Below, one piece after another: positions 11,586-20,445 of a stretch of 64,000 nucleotides of DNA (position 1 is the first letter of the stretch; each line of letters starts with the position of its first letter). The translations under genes were made by a program, and so were the position numbers. Where the stretch lies: the NCBI GenBank assembly GCA_964019695.1, contig OZ026528.1, forward strand, positions 51,025,495 to 51,089,494, written 5' to 3'. Origin of the DNA: Loripinus fragilis (lineage: Eukaryota > Mollusca > Bivalvia > Lucinida > Lucinidae). The notes under the pieces were generated by a model, which saw only the letters and a list, made by a program, of their open reading frames with translations, had not been told where the DNA came from and searched no databases.

Positions 11586-12412
11586 TATCATATGACGTCG
11601 CGTTTGGGAGTGAAATAACGTCATGCAAAAATATAGGGATCACACATCTTTTTTCATGCATTAACATTTGCCGGGTCACGAGGATGCTGTTTGAACACGA
11701 GGCCGATAAGCCGAGTGTTCAACATCATCCGAGGGACCCGGCAAGTGGTCATGCAATGAAACAAACATGTGTGATCGTTATTCTTGCATATTTTACCTTA
11801 TTCCAGCTCAATTCGCACCGAACACGCTGCTAAAACATTAAATTGTCCATTTTCTTACACTGGATTTCTCTAAACAAAATGGCGTTGGCTGTGTACTTTC
11901 GAACGTCATTACGTCATAACCGTGCGCAACGTTTTCGCAAACAAAAACATCGGCGAAATGATCAGTCTGGTCCGCAATACGTTCCATATAAATAATGCAG
12001 GGCTCATTTTAAGTATTTTCAGGTTCAGACCCATGTTCAAACAGCACGTGAATCTCCTGATTTGAACATGGATTTTCGTTCATTTAACAATGGGTGTAAA
12101 CAGCTATACGAATAGATATCTATGCAAGAATATCTGTAAACCACTAGTAGTTTATCGATTTTCGGGAAACGTTATGACGTCCATAACAACGTTGCGTATA
12201 TAATGACAAAATTATAACGTTTTTTCAAAGCAATATTAATGTCATATGATAAATAGAATCGTGCTCTTGTTTTTTTTTTTAATTATTAAACTCGTTGCGA
12301 AAAAGAGATAAAATGCTCGGCAAGCCTCGCATTTTATCTCTTTTTCCCAGCTCGTTTAATAAATTCAATAAACATGAGCACTCATGTAAGATCCTCTATA
12401 TTTTCCTGGTTG
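11585..12412 (-). mobile_element. Composite family H element, copy 2 (inverted, enlarged)
   Basis: TIRs tttatcatatgacgtcgcg (left) and atgtcatatgataaat (to about 12253) bound a roughly 670-bp inner part. That inner part contains its own fold-back at 11638-11774 (gatcacacat pairs with atgtgtgatc, and gccgggtcac with the complement of gacccggc). The hairpin module follows at 12275-12400, with a perfect stem of aaaaagagataaaatgc against gcattttatctcttttt. It ends with aagatcctcta. Orientation is opposite to the copy at 5067. Confidence 0.7.
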
Positions 12413-12744
12413 AAGTTATTAGATTTGTGGTAAGTGTCGGATTTGAAAGATATCAAACAGATGTGGAATTTCTTTACCGGTATCAGAATTTAAAAAATAA
12501 TTCTATTGACAAAATACTATGGCCCTGATGCAAAAGTTTCAAAGATATGTACAAAATAAATTTCTATACCTTTATATATGTAGAATATATGGAAAAGGAA
12601 AACCCACACACGAGACACAATGACAAAAATGAACACATTTATATGTACAGATGGTTCAAAGATGCATAATAATAGGATTATATTATTTTTCATAGAAACA
12701 GGTAAATTACGGTGTATATTAGACTGCAGTAAATAATATATTAT
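12413..12744. other. Intergenic with a weak copy of a dispersed repeat
   Basis: Only 12540-12600 (tctatacctttatatatgta then gaatatatgg) weakly resembles the 3240-3330 repeat. Nothing else was seen. Confidence 0.35.
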
Positions 12745-12885
12745 AGTTATTTCATGCCTGTTTGTAGTATAGTCAAAACTATTACCTAGAGGTGCCGTGG
12801 ACGACCTGTTGCAATAGTGCATCAGGTCGTCCACGGTACCGAGTGGTATTAGTTTGACTATACTACAAACAGGCATGAAATAACT
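12745..12885. repeat. Fold-back hairpin, arms about 65 bp
   Basis: Left arm agttatttcatgcctgtttg and onward is the near-exact complement of the right arm ending caggcatgaaataact. The two meet around a loop of about 8 bases near gcaatagtgc. Arm identity is high, which suggests recent formation or conversion between arms. Confidence 0.92.
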
Positions 12886-13327
12886 GTTTTATTACCCAAC
12901 CCATTTGATAAAATCTAGCAGCGTTTCTTTCATGGAGTTGCTGTAGACGACGCGGTTTTGTTGCAAAACAGAAAATTTCGCCAAATCTGCTCAATTTTGG
13001 TCTCAAAATGTTCCACTCGTTCTAATTAAGAAAACAAATACCCACACTTTATGTTTCTGATCATAACAACGGAGTTATTGGAAGTTTAAAGTTGCCAAAC
13101 CATGCCTTATTTTCACCGTTGTTGCATAACGTCTCCTTTCATAAACGAACCCTACGTGCATTGTTGTCGCGCATGTCGATAAGCGCCTGTGTGTTTTTGA
13201 CAGAGGAGCGGGTAACCAAGCCATGGTATAGTCTTTTTTATTGACCGGTGGAATAATTCAGTGACTCATGACATAGCAAAAAATAGACAATTACTCCGTA
13301 TATAGACGGTTGGGTAATAAACCTGTT
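12883..13327. mobile_element. TIR element, about 445 bp
   Basis: The left end ctgttttattacccaaccc and the right end ggttgggtaataaacctg are inverted copies of one motif (tttattacccaacc). The interior has no open frame of note. It abuts the preceding hairpin with almost no spacer. Confidence 0.65.
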
Positions 13328-13498
13328 TAAAGTACTCATTACCTGGATAAGTTTATAATTTTTGTTAACAACGATTCTCATGTATCTTTGAATCAACAGA
13401 ACAAATCACAATTTGTACAATCACAGAGTGAACAAAGGTATTTAACTCATCATAAGTTTGCTGTTTATATCAACATTTTTTCATTAACTTAAATCTTT

Positions 13499-13734
13499 GA
13501 GCCGCGACATGTGATTTCCAACAATGTGACATTTTGACAAATGTAGACTCAGAAGAGCCTGTGCAGCCGCCTTTTAAGTTTAGAAACTCTAAACGATGTT
13601 CGGGCAGTAGCCTAAGAGTCATATAATAATTAATCAAGTAACTAACAAAGGCTCTGATCAGACTGAGCGTGTGCGCAGGCTGGTCTGAGCCTATGCTGGT
13701 CGCACATATCATATTGTTGGAAATCCCATGTCAC
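13499..13734. mobile_element. MITE with palindromic core (family P), copy 1
   Basis: TIRs are gacatgtgatttccaacaat on the left and attgttggaaatcccatgtc on the right. The core near 13647-13710 (ctctgatcagactgagcg and gtgcgcaggctggtctgagc) is one half-worn copy of the palindromic module described at 18794. The left arm also contains acattttgacaaatgtagac, shared with the right side of the 18794 copy. This copy is therefore in the opposite orientation. Confidence 0.85.
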
Positions 13735-14304
13735 GATCCCTTTTAATACTACGACACTTCAACGTATTAAATAAAAGCACAATAAACATACCCCCAATAT
13801 TTTCAGTTAATATTAAATCTACACTACTATTATGTCTACACTTGTCAAAATGTCAAATTGTTAGAAATCTCATGCACTGGCTCTTTATGTGTACCTTTGT
13901 TTTTTTCCACTAAGGAAACTTAAAATTCTGACTTTAGTGAAGCTTAATGCCAGTCTTGTAAAATATGGTCTACTACAGAAGAACTCATTATGTAATTGTG
14001 TTCATAATTTAATACTAACATTTCACTGCGAGTCTTTAAATGAACCTCTACATTTGAGCTGTGGTTCATACCTTCATGAACAAGTCGATTAAAGCCACAC
14101 CCACATATGCGCCATTTGAGCGGGCTAACATCAAGTACATCCAATAACATTTCTTGTTTACTGACGTTTGCCTGACATTGAACGCGGACATTTGGCGTTT
14201 TGGCTAATCCAAACCCTACGTTATGTCTGATTTAATTCAAAATATCTGGAAAATCAGCCAAGTTAGGTGAAAATTGAAAATTGATACAATACTGATGATA
14301 TAAA
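13735..14304. other. Intergenic, nothing recognised
   Basis: Overlapping short frames (13728-13913, 13889-14092, 13944-14150) look like chance openings. No motif was seen. Confidence 0.4.
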
Positions 14305-14478
14305 ATATAAATATAAGTAATAAATTCTATTTTTGGATTGTTCATGGAATCATGAATACTTTGGGTCTCTTGCAAAGTTAACGTGAAGCCGTTAGGGCTT
14401 CACTTACTTTGCAAGAGACCCGAAGTAGTCATGATTCCACAACCTTCCAAAAATCGAATTCATTTCTTAATTTATAAA
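14305..14478. repeat. Fold-back hairpin, arms about 80 bp
   Basis: ggaatcatgaatactttggg on the left pairs with the complement of cccgaagtagtcatgattcc on the right. gggtctcttgcaaagt pairs perfectly with actttgcaagagaccc. Outer arms continue with weaker pairing to the flanking AT-rich sequence. The loop is about 7 bases (gttaggg). Confidence 0.9.
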
Positions 14479-14486
14479 ATAAAAAG

Positions 14487-14795
14487 AGGATCTTACGAGA
14501 GTGCTCAATTATTATTGAATTTATTAAACAAGGTGGGAAAAGGTGATTAAATGCGAGGCTTGTCAAGCATAATACTAGAGCGCGAATGTTAGTTTTCATT
14601 TATGATGTGACATTTAAAATTACTTCAAAATCACATTTTTGGCGTAAGACATTAGGGGTTGCCGTAATGTGCGCAACATTGTTATGGACGTTATAACGTA
14701 CTGTTACTAAATATGTAAACCTTTAGTGGTTTTTAACCAATTTTAATAAATGACGTTATAACATTCCCAGGTGCGACGTCATATGGTAAATACTA
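14487..14795 (+). mobile_element. Composite family H element, copy 3
   Basis: It starts gaggatcttacgagagtgct like copy 1 and keeps gaatttattaaac and aatgcgaggcttg. It then shows the inner TIR pair catttatgatgtgac and gcgacgtcatatggtaaat (14606-14790). The second half of the hairpin module is deleted. Confidence 0.65.
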
Positions 14796-15424
14796 TTTTG
14801 TTCCTATTGGTTTGGTAAAATGGACCTTAATCTTAATAAAAGTTCTGAAAGTACACTGATTAAAACGGCGAAGTTTTAGAAGCAAAATAAGACTTTCAAC
14901 CACCCTTTTTACATAAACAAACAAAATAATGTTGAAAAGAATGTACCCCTGGACCGTGTTTTCCACCAATCTTAAGATTTTCTACGATATAAACAAAATG
15001 TTAAAAATTGCTGTTATCGATGGTATACGGGCAAATTTGCCATCTATACAACTGTGCAACGAAAATCCTGATGTAATTATAAATCCTGCAAAATTGATTG
15101 ACAAAATGTATAAACTATTACTTTTATTTGCCATTCTATATATTTGTGAAATAAAAATCCAGTTGCAATTATCAACCCTTGCAAAAATTGGTTGACAAAA
15201 TGTATATACAATTACTTTCTTATAATGCATGTGATAGCTCTATTTGACTATCATACTCTCAAGAAAAGTACAAAATATGAAACTGTGCAGAATTGTACAC
15301 TCAGATTTCATATTTTGTACTTTTTACCTTAAAGAAATGACTTCGCTCGTACGTTGTAGGTACCATTACTATATGGACTAATCCATATGGACCAGTTCGC
15401 AATATTTTGGTACTTATCGCATAT
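14796..15424. other. Intergenic with short local duplication
   Basis: Phrases such as aattgattgacaaaatgtat and aattggttgacaaaatgtat (15091 and 15185) repeat locally. A short hairpin, aaaagtacaaaatatgaaa against ttcatattttgtactttt, lies at 15262-15326. The two open frames at 14929-15195 (plus) and 14982-15230 (minus) overlap each other and have no motif. Confidence 0.45.
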
Positions 15425-15715
15425 GTGCTAAGCCTTTTTTAAATGCCTATTTTTATCCAGCAGGGCTAGATGTCTAATATTGTATCTGAGTCTTCCTCAA
15501 ATTCTATACTTTGTGTATGTGAGAAGTGAAGGCTCTGGTGAGACTGTGCATATATGCTTAATTATCCTATGAATGCCTTTACAAATACACCGGGGCTAGA
15601 TGTCTAATATTTGGTCTGAGTCTACCCCTACTTCTATACTATGTGTATGCGAGAAGTGAAGGCCCTGGTGAGACAGGACATATGTGCAGTCTCGACTGAG
15701 CCTTCGCTGCTCGCC
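15425..15715 (+). repeat. Two tandem units (about 130 bp) carrying the palindromic module
   Basis: ggggctagatgtctaatatt begins at about 15462 and recurs 130 bases later. Each unit runs into gagaagtgaaggc and gtgagac. The second unit completes a palindrome around acatatgt, ending agccttcgctgctcgc. This lies about 40 bases beyond the stop codon of the B-box gene, so it may fall in that gene's 3' UTR. Confidence 0.75.
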
Positions 15716-15756
15716 GATTTGTGAAGTACAAAAATCTCTTGAGCTGGGCTAATTTC

Positions 15757-17484
15757 TTACTCCAATTGGAACACCAGTATGTCATTACGACCTTTGCATG
15801 TTACCACAAGAGTTCCATCACTACGACGGAAGCTGGTTGTGTATGGCTGATATAGACCGTTTTTTTCTGTCAGAAACTCACGAACTTCTTTGCCATCTTT
15901 TGATATCAAAAATACTTTATGGCTTTTCCAGTCGCACAATAACAGGTTTTCATTTTCATCAACACTTATTCCTAGGCAATCCTTAATCAAAGGATTGGAT
16001 ACAGTATATATAACATTGCCGTTGCTTTCAAGACAATATACAGTGATTTTACTTGATTTTTCATCCCCGTCAGACACAAATATTTTTTCATCATTCGACA
16101 CGTCAATATAATAGGGCTCTTTGAACAGTAATTTACCATCCTCGCAATTGTATGGACAGATCATACGCTTCTTTTTCCCAGTAAGGTCATATATTCCGAT
16201 CTTCCATTCTCCTGAATCTACGAGTGATATATAAATACTTTCACGTGAAACAGCCACACCGTAGCATCTCATGCCAAGATCTACCTTATGACCTAAAGCA
16301 AGTGAAGGCGTTACTTGAATGAACTGTACGTATTTTTCATTCGGGAAAGTAACTATCACTTGGTGTTGATTTACAGGAGCTACATCCCAAGGTTCTTTAG
16401 GCACGTCAATACTTTCCTTCTTTTGCAAGCTTTTATCTAGAAGCTTTAATTTGTAATTGTTGCGATCACAAAGAACCAGTTCCCCTGATGAAAGGAAAGT
16501 AGATCCAGAAATGAACGCATCTTTGGCATCAGATTGTAATTTGACATTGATTTTATTTCCTGCTGTTACAGACACTTCATCAAAGCCTTTCTGCTGTGGT
16601 ATTCTGGATGTATTGCATTTAACCGTTCCAAGACTTTGATTACCTTCAAAACTTATGGCTGGATTACATTCAAAAGAAATATGAGGCTGATATACTTCCT
16701 TAGTGATTTCTTCTGTGATTGTTGTCAAAGACGTCACTGCATGTGATAGTTGTATATTACACATAAATATACTTCGGGTGTCAGCTCGTTCTATTGCCAG
16801 CTGAAGGTTCCTATTGTCATCATCTAAACGGTTCATTGCAGATTTACAGATATTCACTTGTTGGACTATAGGTTCCTGTTCTTGGGTTTCCAAGATGCTG
16901 ATGTCTGAAAGACTTTTGGCTTCCATGCTGTCGAGTTGTGCAATAAGCTCTTCTCGAAACTGCTTTACTCTGTCTCGACAGTTTTCAGCTCCCAAAGACA
17001 GAGTTCTGAGGTCATGTTCTCTGCTCTCCTGTAGTGTTGAAATGTTTTTATTCAGCGCATTAAAGTTATCAATGGTTGTCTTAGTATTGTCGACATTAAA
17101 GCTTAGGATTTCTTCATCAATATCACTAGTTTTACATCTTCTGTGGTGAAGAGTTCTACAGTTCACACAAACAAGGCTACAATGTTCTTTACAATATATT
17201 GATACCTCATGTCTCATACAGGAACACAGAACTGTATTTAAAACTTGCATCTTTCCTGCTGATCTTTTTGGTGGCATCAATTCACCAGATAGCAGCTTAT
17301 GTGAACGTGTCAAATTTAGTTTCCCATGTGCAGTTTTACACCCCTCACATAAATATTCAGCACATTCGTGACAATAGGCTGCAGCTTTCTTTGAGATATG
17401 GTCATATTCACATGGGTCACATGCTATGGTAAAACTTTCTTCCGAAGAAACGTGACCTCCTTTAGCACCATCAATTGAGTCCAT
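15757..17484 (-). CDS. RING-less B-box / coiled-coil / propeller protein (TRIM-like)
   Basis: A 575-residue open frame encodes a TRIM-family-type protein without a RING. The first B-box-like zinc module uses C22, C25, C38, C41, C46, C49, H53 and H62. The second has C89, H92, C98, H101, C106, C109, H114 and C117. Residues about 125-255 are heptad-like (coiled coil). From about 315 the sequence shows repeats with short GELVLCD- and ENLLLCD-type strands, as in NHL/TRIM2-TRIM3-like beta-propellers. No signal peptide or membrane segment is seen, so it is probably cytoplasmic. Without a RING it is unlikely to be an E3 ligase by itself and may act as an adaptor or RNA/protein binder. The ATG is the first in frame and lies 18 bases after a good splice acceptor, so the coding part is one exon with the 5' UTR split. 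Such genes are expanded in bivalves. The exact orthologue is not identifiable. Confidence 0.93.
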   Translation of the reverse strand: MDSIDGAKGGHVSSEESFTIACDPCEYDHISKKAAAYCHECAEYLCEGCKTAHGKLNLTRSHKLLSGELMPPKRSAGKMQVLNTVLCSCMRHEVSIYCKEHCSLVCVNCRTLHHRRCKTSDIDEEILSFNVDNTKTTIDNFNALNKNISTLQESREHDLRTLSLGAENCRDRVKQFREELIAQLDSMEAKSLSDISILETQEQEPIVQQVNICKSAMNRLDDDNRNLQLAIERADTRSIFMCNIQLSHAVTSLTTITEEITKEVYQPHISFECNPAISFEGNQSLGTVKCNTSRIPQQKGFDEVSVTAGNKINVKLQSDAKDAFISGSTFLSSGELVLCDRNNYKLKLLDKSLQKKESIDVPKEPWDVAPVNQHQVIVTFPNEKYVQFIQVTPSLALGHKVDLGMRCYGVAVSRESIYISLVDSGEWKIGIYDLTGKKKRMICPYNCEDGKLLFKEPYYIDVSNDEKIFVSDGDEKSSKITVYCLESNGNVIYTVSNPLIKDCLGISVDENENLLLCDWKSHKVFLISKDGKEVREFLTEKNGLYQPYTTSFRRSDGTLVVTCKGRNDILVFQLE

Positions 17485-17499
17485 GTTTCTGTAGGAGTG

Positions 17500-17516
17500 C
17501 CTCTGAAATTACAGAA
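17500..17516 (-). other. Probable 3' splice site upstream of the B-box ORF
   Basis: On the minus strand the sequence reads ttctgtaatttcag then aggcac, ending 18 bases before the start codon. It fits a polypyrimidine tract plus AG acceptor. A 5' UTR exon would then lie further upstream, at higher coordinates. Its location is not visible. Confidence 0.5.
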
Positions 17517-17639
17517 TTAAGTTCATAAAACAAGCATTTACCAATGTTGGTATTCCACAATATATGAATAAAGAAAGACAAGAGCATAAAAATTGAAAAT
17601 AATGAGCCAATAAATGAGATTTTGGAATGTATTGTATAG
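17517..17639. other. Probable 5' intron start region of the B-box gene
   Basis: AT-rich sequence with no motif beyond the acceptor. It is assigned as intron only by position. Confidence 0.3.
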
Positions 17640-17705
17640 GCCAGCAGCGATAGCTCAGACGAGCCTGTGCATATGCACAGTCTCGCCAGAGTCTATGCTG
17701 CTCGC
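17640..17705. repeat. Stand-alone palindromic module
   Basis: gcgatagctcagacgagcct, a centre of gtgcatatgcac, then agtctcgccagagtctatgc form an imperfect 60-base palindrome closed by gctcgc. It has the same skeleton as the modules at 2329, 15650 and 18829, but no MITE termini were found around it. Confidence 0.75.
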
Positions 17706-18487
17706 AAACACAAAGTATGGAAGCAGATAAAGTGCCGGATCCACCTTAAGACGCATTTCTTCTGTGGCTAGCTAAACATGCAAGTTTAAAGAGTAATTTC
17801 ACGCATTTGCCTTAACATGCTTTGGAAGCGGTCCTTTGAAAAACATGGGATTCTAAAGTGGTTAGCTGGTACGTCTTACAATGGAAGAGGTGTCCTGGCA
17901 TCGACGGGTTTGCACCGTTAAAAAAGATAACTTTAGTTATATATTTAGTTATGGTGGTCATTCGAATATGCATATATGGTACAGAATATTATGGGGAACA
18001 TTTGTGTGAAATTATATGAATACTGATCAGTGGTTAAGGAGGAGATGTTTCTATTGTAGCGTCGGTGGCCATTTTGTTCAGCAGAGTGAACTCATTTGCG
18101 CAATTTTGGTGAAGAGCCTAATGGAGAACATTTAATTGAATTTTTTTTAAAATTCTGACGGGTGGTCAAGGAGATATCATTTACAGAGAGTGGAAGACGC
18201 ACGACGGACGTTGACTGTCACAATAAAACATTCACATAATGAGTATGACGTACTGACAGAGCCTAATATCATTATCTCACCACAGATGAGCTAAAACTTG
18301 AAATACAAATATATTTCAATACTTTTGCCAAGAGTATGATGCACTAGCAGACAGAGCCTAATACTATTACCTCACCTCAGGGAAGCTAAAACAGGTAATA
18401 CAAATGTATTTCAATACTTGTGCCGATAATTTGATGCACTGGCAGACAGAGCCTAATACTATTAGCTCACCCTGGTGAGGGACAGAG
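17706..18487. other. Intergenic with three short direct repeats
   Basis: The phrase gacagagcctaatactatta occurs at about 18352 and 18446, with a relative (gacagagcctaatatcatta) at about 18256. This gives spacings of about 95 bases and a degenerate three-copy tandem repeat. No coding sequence was found. Confidence 0.6.
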
Positions 18488-18770
18488 CTTAGTGAGTAAT
18501 TTATCCTGCACTATTACTTATAATAGTATACCTTATCACAAATTTAGTGGCAGCAGAATTGCCACTGATCCTGGTGTAACATTTCAATTGCTTTAAAGGT
18601 GTTTATTCAATTGAAAGATCCAAATAACAGCAACATCAATAACGGGTAGAAATGGTAGGATTTATCACTGGAAATGTTTAACCTCATATTGTTTTGGTTT
18701 GAAAAGAAGCGTAAGTGTATATCAAAAATAGTGAAAGCTCAACTGCCTAACTTACACATACATTTTCAGT
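18488..18770 (+). repeat. Segmental copy A (uninterrupted)
   Basis: It starts gagtaatttatcctgcact and continues through actgatcctggtgtaacatt and cagataacagcaac-like sequence to the gaaagctcaactgcc end. Copy B at 19165-19945 has the same order but contains two inserted elements. Copy A therefore gives the pre-insertion state. Confidence 0.88.
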
Positions 18771-18793
18771 CCAGGTGATCTGAGTAAATATAA

Positions 18794-19004
18794 GAGCTGC
18801 GACATGAGATTTCCAACAATGTGGTATGTGCGACCAGCAAAGGCTCAGACCAGCCTGCGCATATGCGCAGTCTGATCAGAGCCTTTGCTAGTCGCCTGAA
18901 TATTCTATGAATATAAAGCTACTAAGCTTAAAAGGAGGCTGCACAGGCATGTCTTAGTCTACACTTGTCAAAATGCCACATTGTTGGAAATCACGTCGCG
19001 GCTC
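18794..19004. mobile_element. MITE with palindromic core (family P), copy 2, best preserved
   Basis: TIRs are gagctgcgacatgagatttc on the left and the complement of gaaatcacgtcgcggctc on the right, continuing inward as caacaatgtgg. Inside, 18829-18895 is a nearly loop-free palindrome centred on gcgcatatgcgc. Its arms are gcgaccagcaaaggctcaga and the complement of tctgatcagagcctttgcta, closed by gtcgc. No protein is encoded. Superfamily is unassigned. Confidence 0.9.
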
Positions 19005-19198
19005 ATTAATTATTTGCTGAAGGAAGCAAACCAGTATTTCCTGATCGGACTACTTCTGTACATACAGTCCGATTTTTAGAAATATGTTGTTTTTACATGC
19101 TTTATCGTGTTTAGATTAACTGCAATCTGATCTGGAACTATCCTGATTGCATATTATTTTCGTGTTGGAGTAATTTATCCTGCACTGTATATAGCATA

Positions 19199-19370
19199 TA
19201 CAGGCACCAGTCCTTTAAACAATTTTTCATCAATGTGCCATATCATATACTTGCAGCTAGCCTTACTCTGATGATTTTGTTTTAAAACAGAGCCATCAGA
19301 GTAAGATAAGCTACAAGTATATGATATGGCACATTGATTTAAAAGAGTTTTAACGACTGGAGCCAGTCTA
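19199..19370. mobile_element. Fold-back element with direct-repeat flanks
   Basis: gtgccatatcatatacttg pairs with the complement of caagtatatgatatggcac, and ccttactctgatg pairs with catcagagtaag. Both flanks read tatatagcata (19188-19198 and 19371-19381), a probable 11-bp target duplication. Copy A lacks the element. Confidence 0.85.
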
Positions 19371-19481
19371 TATATAGCATAACTGTTCACAAATATGGTG
19401 GCAACAGAACTGTCGCTGATCCTAGTGTAACATTACAATTGATTTTAAAGTTATGTTTTATTCAATTTTAGCGATTCAGAT

Positions 19482-19794
19482 TTTTGGTTTGGTTTGATTC
19501 TTTACGCTCGGATCAACATCTATGGTCATGTCGGTATGGTCAGTTCACCTAACCACACTTTTTTCCTGGTCAAGCTTGACAAAGCAGTTAACCAGTACTT
19601 CGTGCAAATACTTTCGCTTATAACTGATAAAACCCTTCTTGAATCAGTGGAACGGAGGAGAATGACCGTTCCATGATCAATCTCCACGAAAGTATGGGAC
19701 CAGATCGGGATCGAACGCGCGACCCCTGGATCTGCAGTCAGATACTTATCTGCAGCCAGACACGTTACCGACTGTGCTGTGCGGCCCGATAACA
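19482..19794 (-). mobile_element. tRNA-derived SINE (family 2) with 8-bp target duplication
   Basis: On the minus strand the head reads ggccgcacagcacagtcggt with an A-box-like gtaacgtgtctggc. A B box of gcgttcgatccc follows, then a roughly 200-base body. The end is gttgatccgagcgtaaagaa followed by tcaaaccaaaccaaaa. Flanks attcagat (19474-19481 and 19795-19802) are the target duplication. The head differs from family 1 but the 3' end is recognisably the same. A second, more worn copy lies at 46890-47175. Confidence 0.9.
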
Positions 19795-20208
19795 ATTCAG
19801 ATAACAGCAACAACAATAACAGGTAAATATGTTAAGGATTATCACTGGAAAATGGTTGATCTCATATTGTTTTAGTGCGAAAATTAGTGTAAGTTTAAAC
19901 CAAAAGGGATGACAGTTCAGCTGCCACCTATTTCGGTTTTAGCTTACATATTTGTTTTACAGGGTGGACAAATAGTTTAGGCACTTTAATTTTCTTTTCA
20001 TCATTACGTTAAACACTTTTATCAAGGGAAACCTCATATCTATGTTATATCCTAGCTAGGAGTTTTTCATATTCATTGTTAATAAAAATGTGCTTTATAA
20101 ACAATTTGTTATCCCAGTAATATGGAATTCTGTAAGTTTATCGTTTTACAGTAACACACAGACTAATTTGGGCAGAATGGTCAAGGTGGGCAATAAAACT
20201 ATCATTAC

Positions 20209-20445
20209 CGTTCCAAGGCGATACTTCTTTTGTGGATCATTTATGTTTTTTTCTGTCTTGTGTTTGTTATGCCTTTTTGCACGTCTGTTTGTTTGTACCC
20301 TGTGGTCACCTACTGGGAAAGGGCTGGCCTCTTGGCTCTAGTTTGTGGCGTCTCATTGTAAGTTTGTCACTTTCCCATTGGTATCCTGGGTCAGGTGTGG
20401 TACTTGATTGTATCGATTCCTGATCTTTGCACTCTTACTTACATT
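20209..20445 (+). repeat. Solo 3' tail of the Penelope-like element
   Basis: Over about 235 bases this stretch closely matches 55978-56215, downstream of the Penelope-like RT. Shared phrases include cgttccaaggcg, gggaaagggctg and gtacttgattgtatcgattc. No RT sequence precedes it here, so it is a severely 5'-truncated insertion. The open frames at 20090-20423 fall within it and are not genes. Confidence 0.9.

Larger units (their letters stand above)
19165..19945 (+). repeat. Segmental copy B with two insertions
   Basis: It matches copy A in three blocks: 19165-19190, 19382-19473 and 19803-19945. The gaps between the blocks hold the fold-back at 19199-19370 and the SINE at 19482-19794. Confidence 0.88.

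Noticed and set aside
16814..17149. 111-codon plus-strand frame inside the B-box gene
   Set aside because: It is antisense to the coiled-coil coding region. Its Ser/Leu-rich composition follows from the opposite strand.
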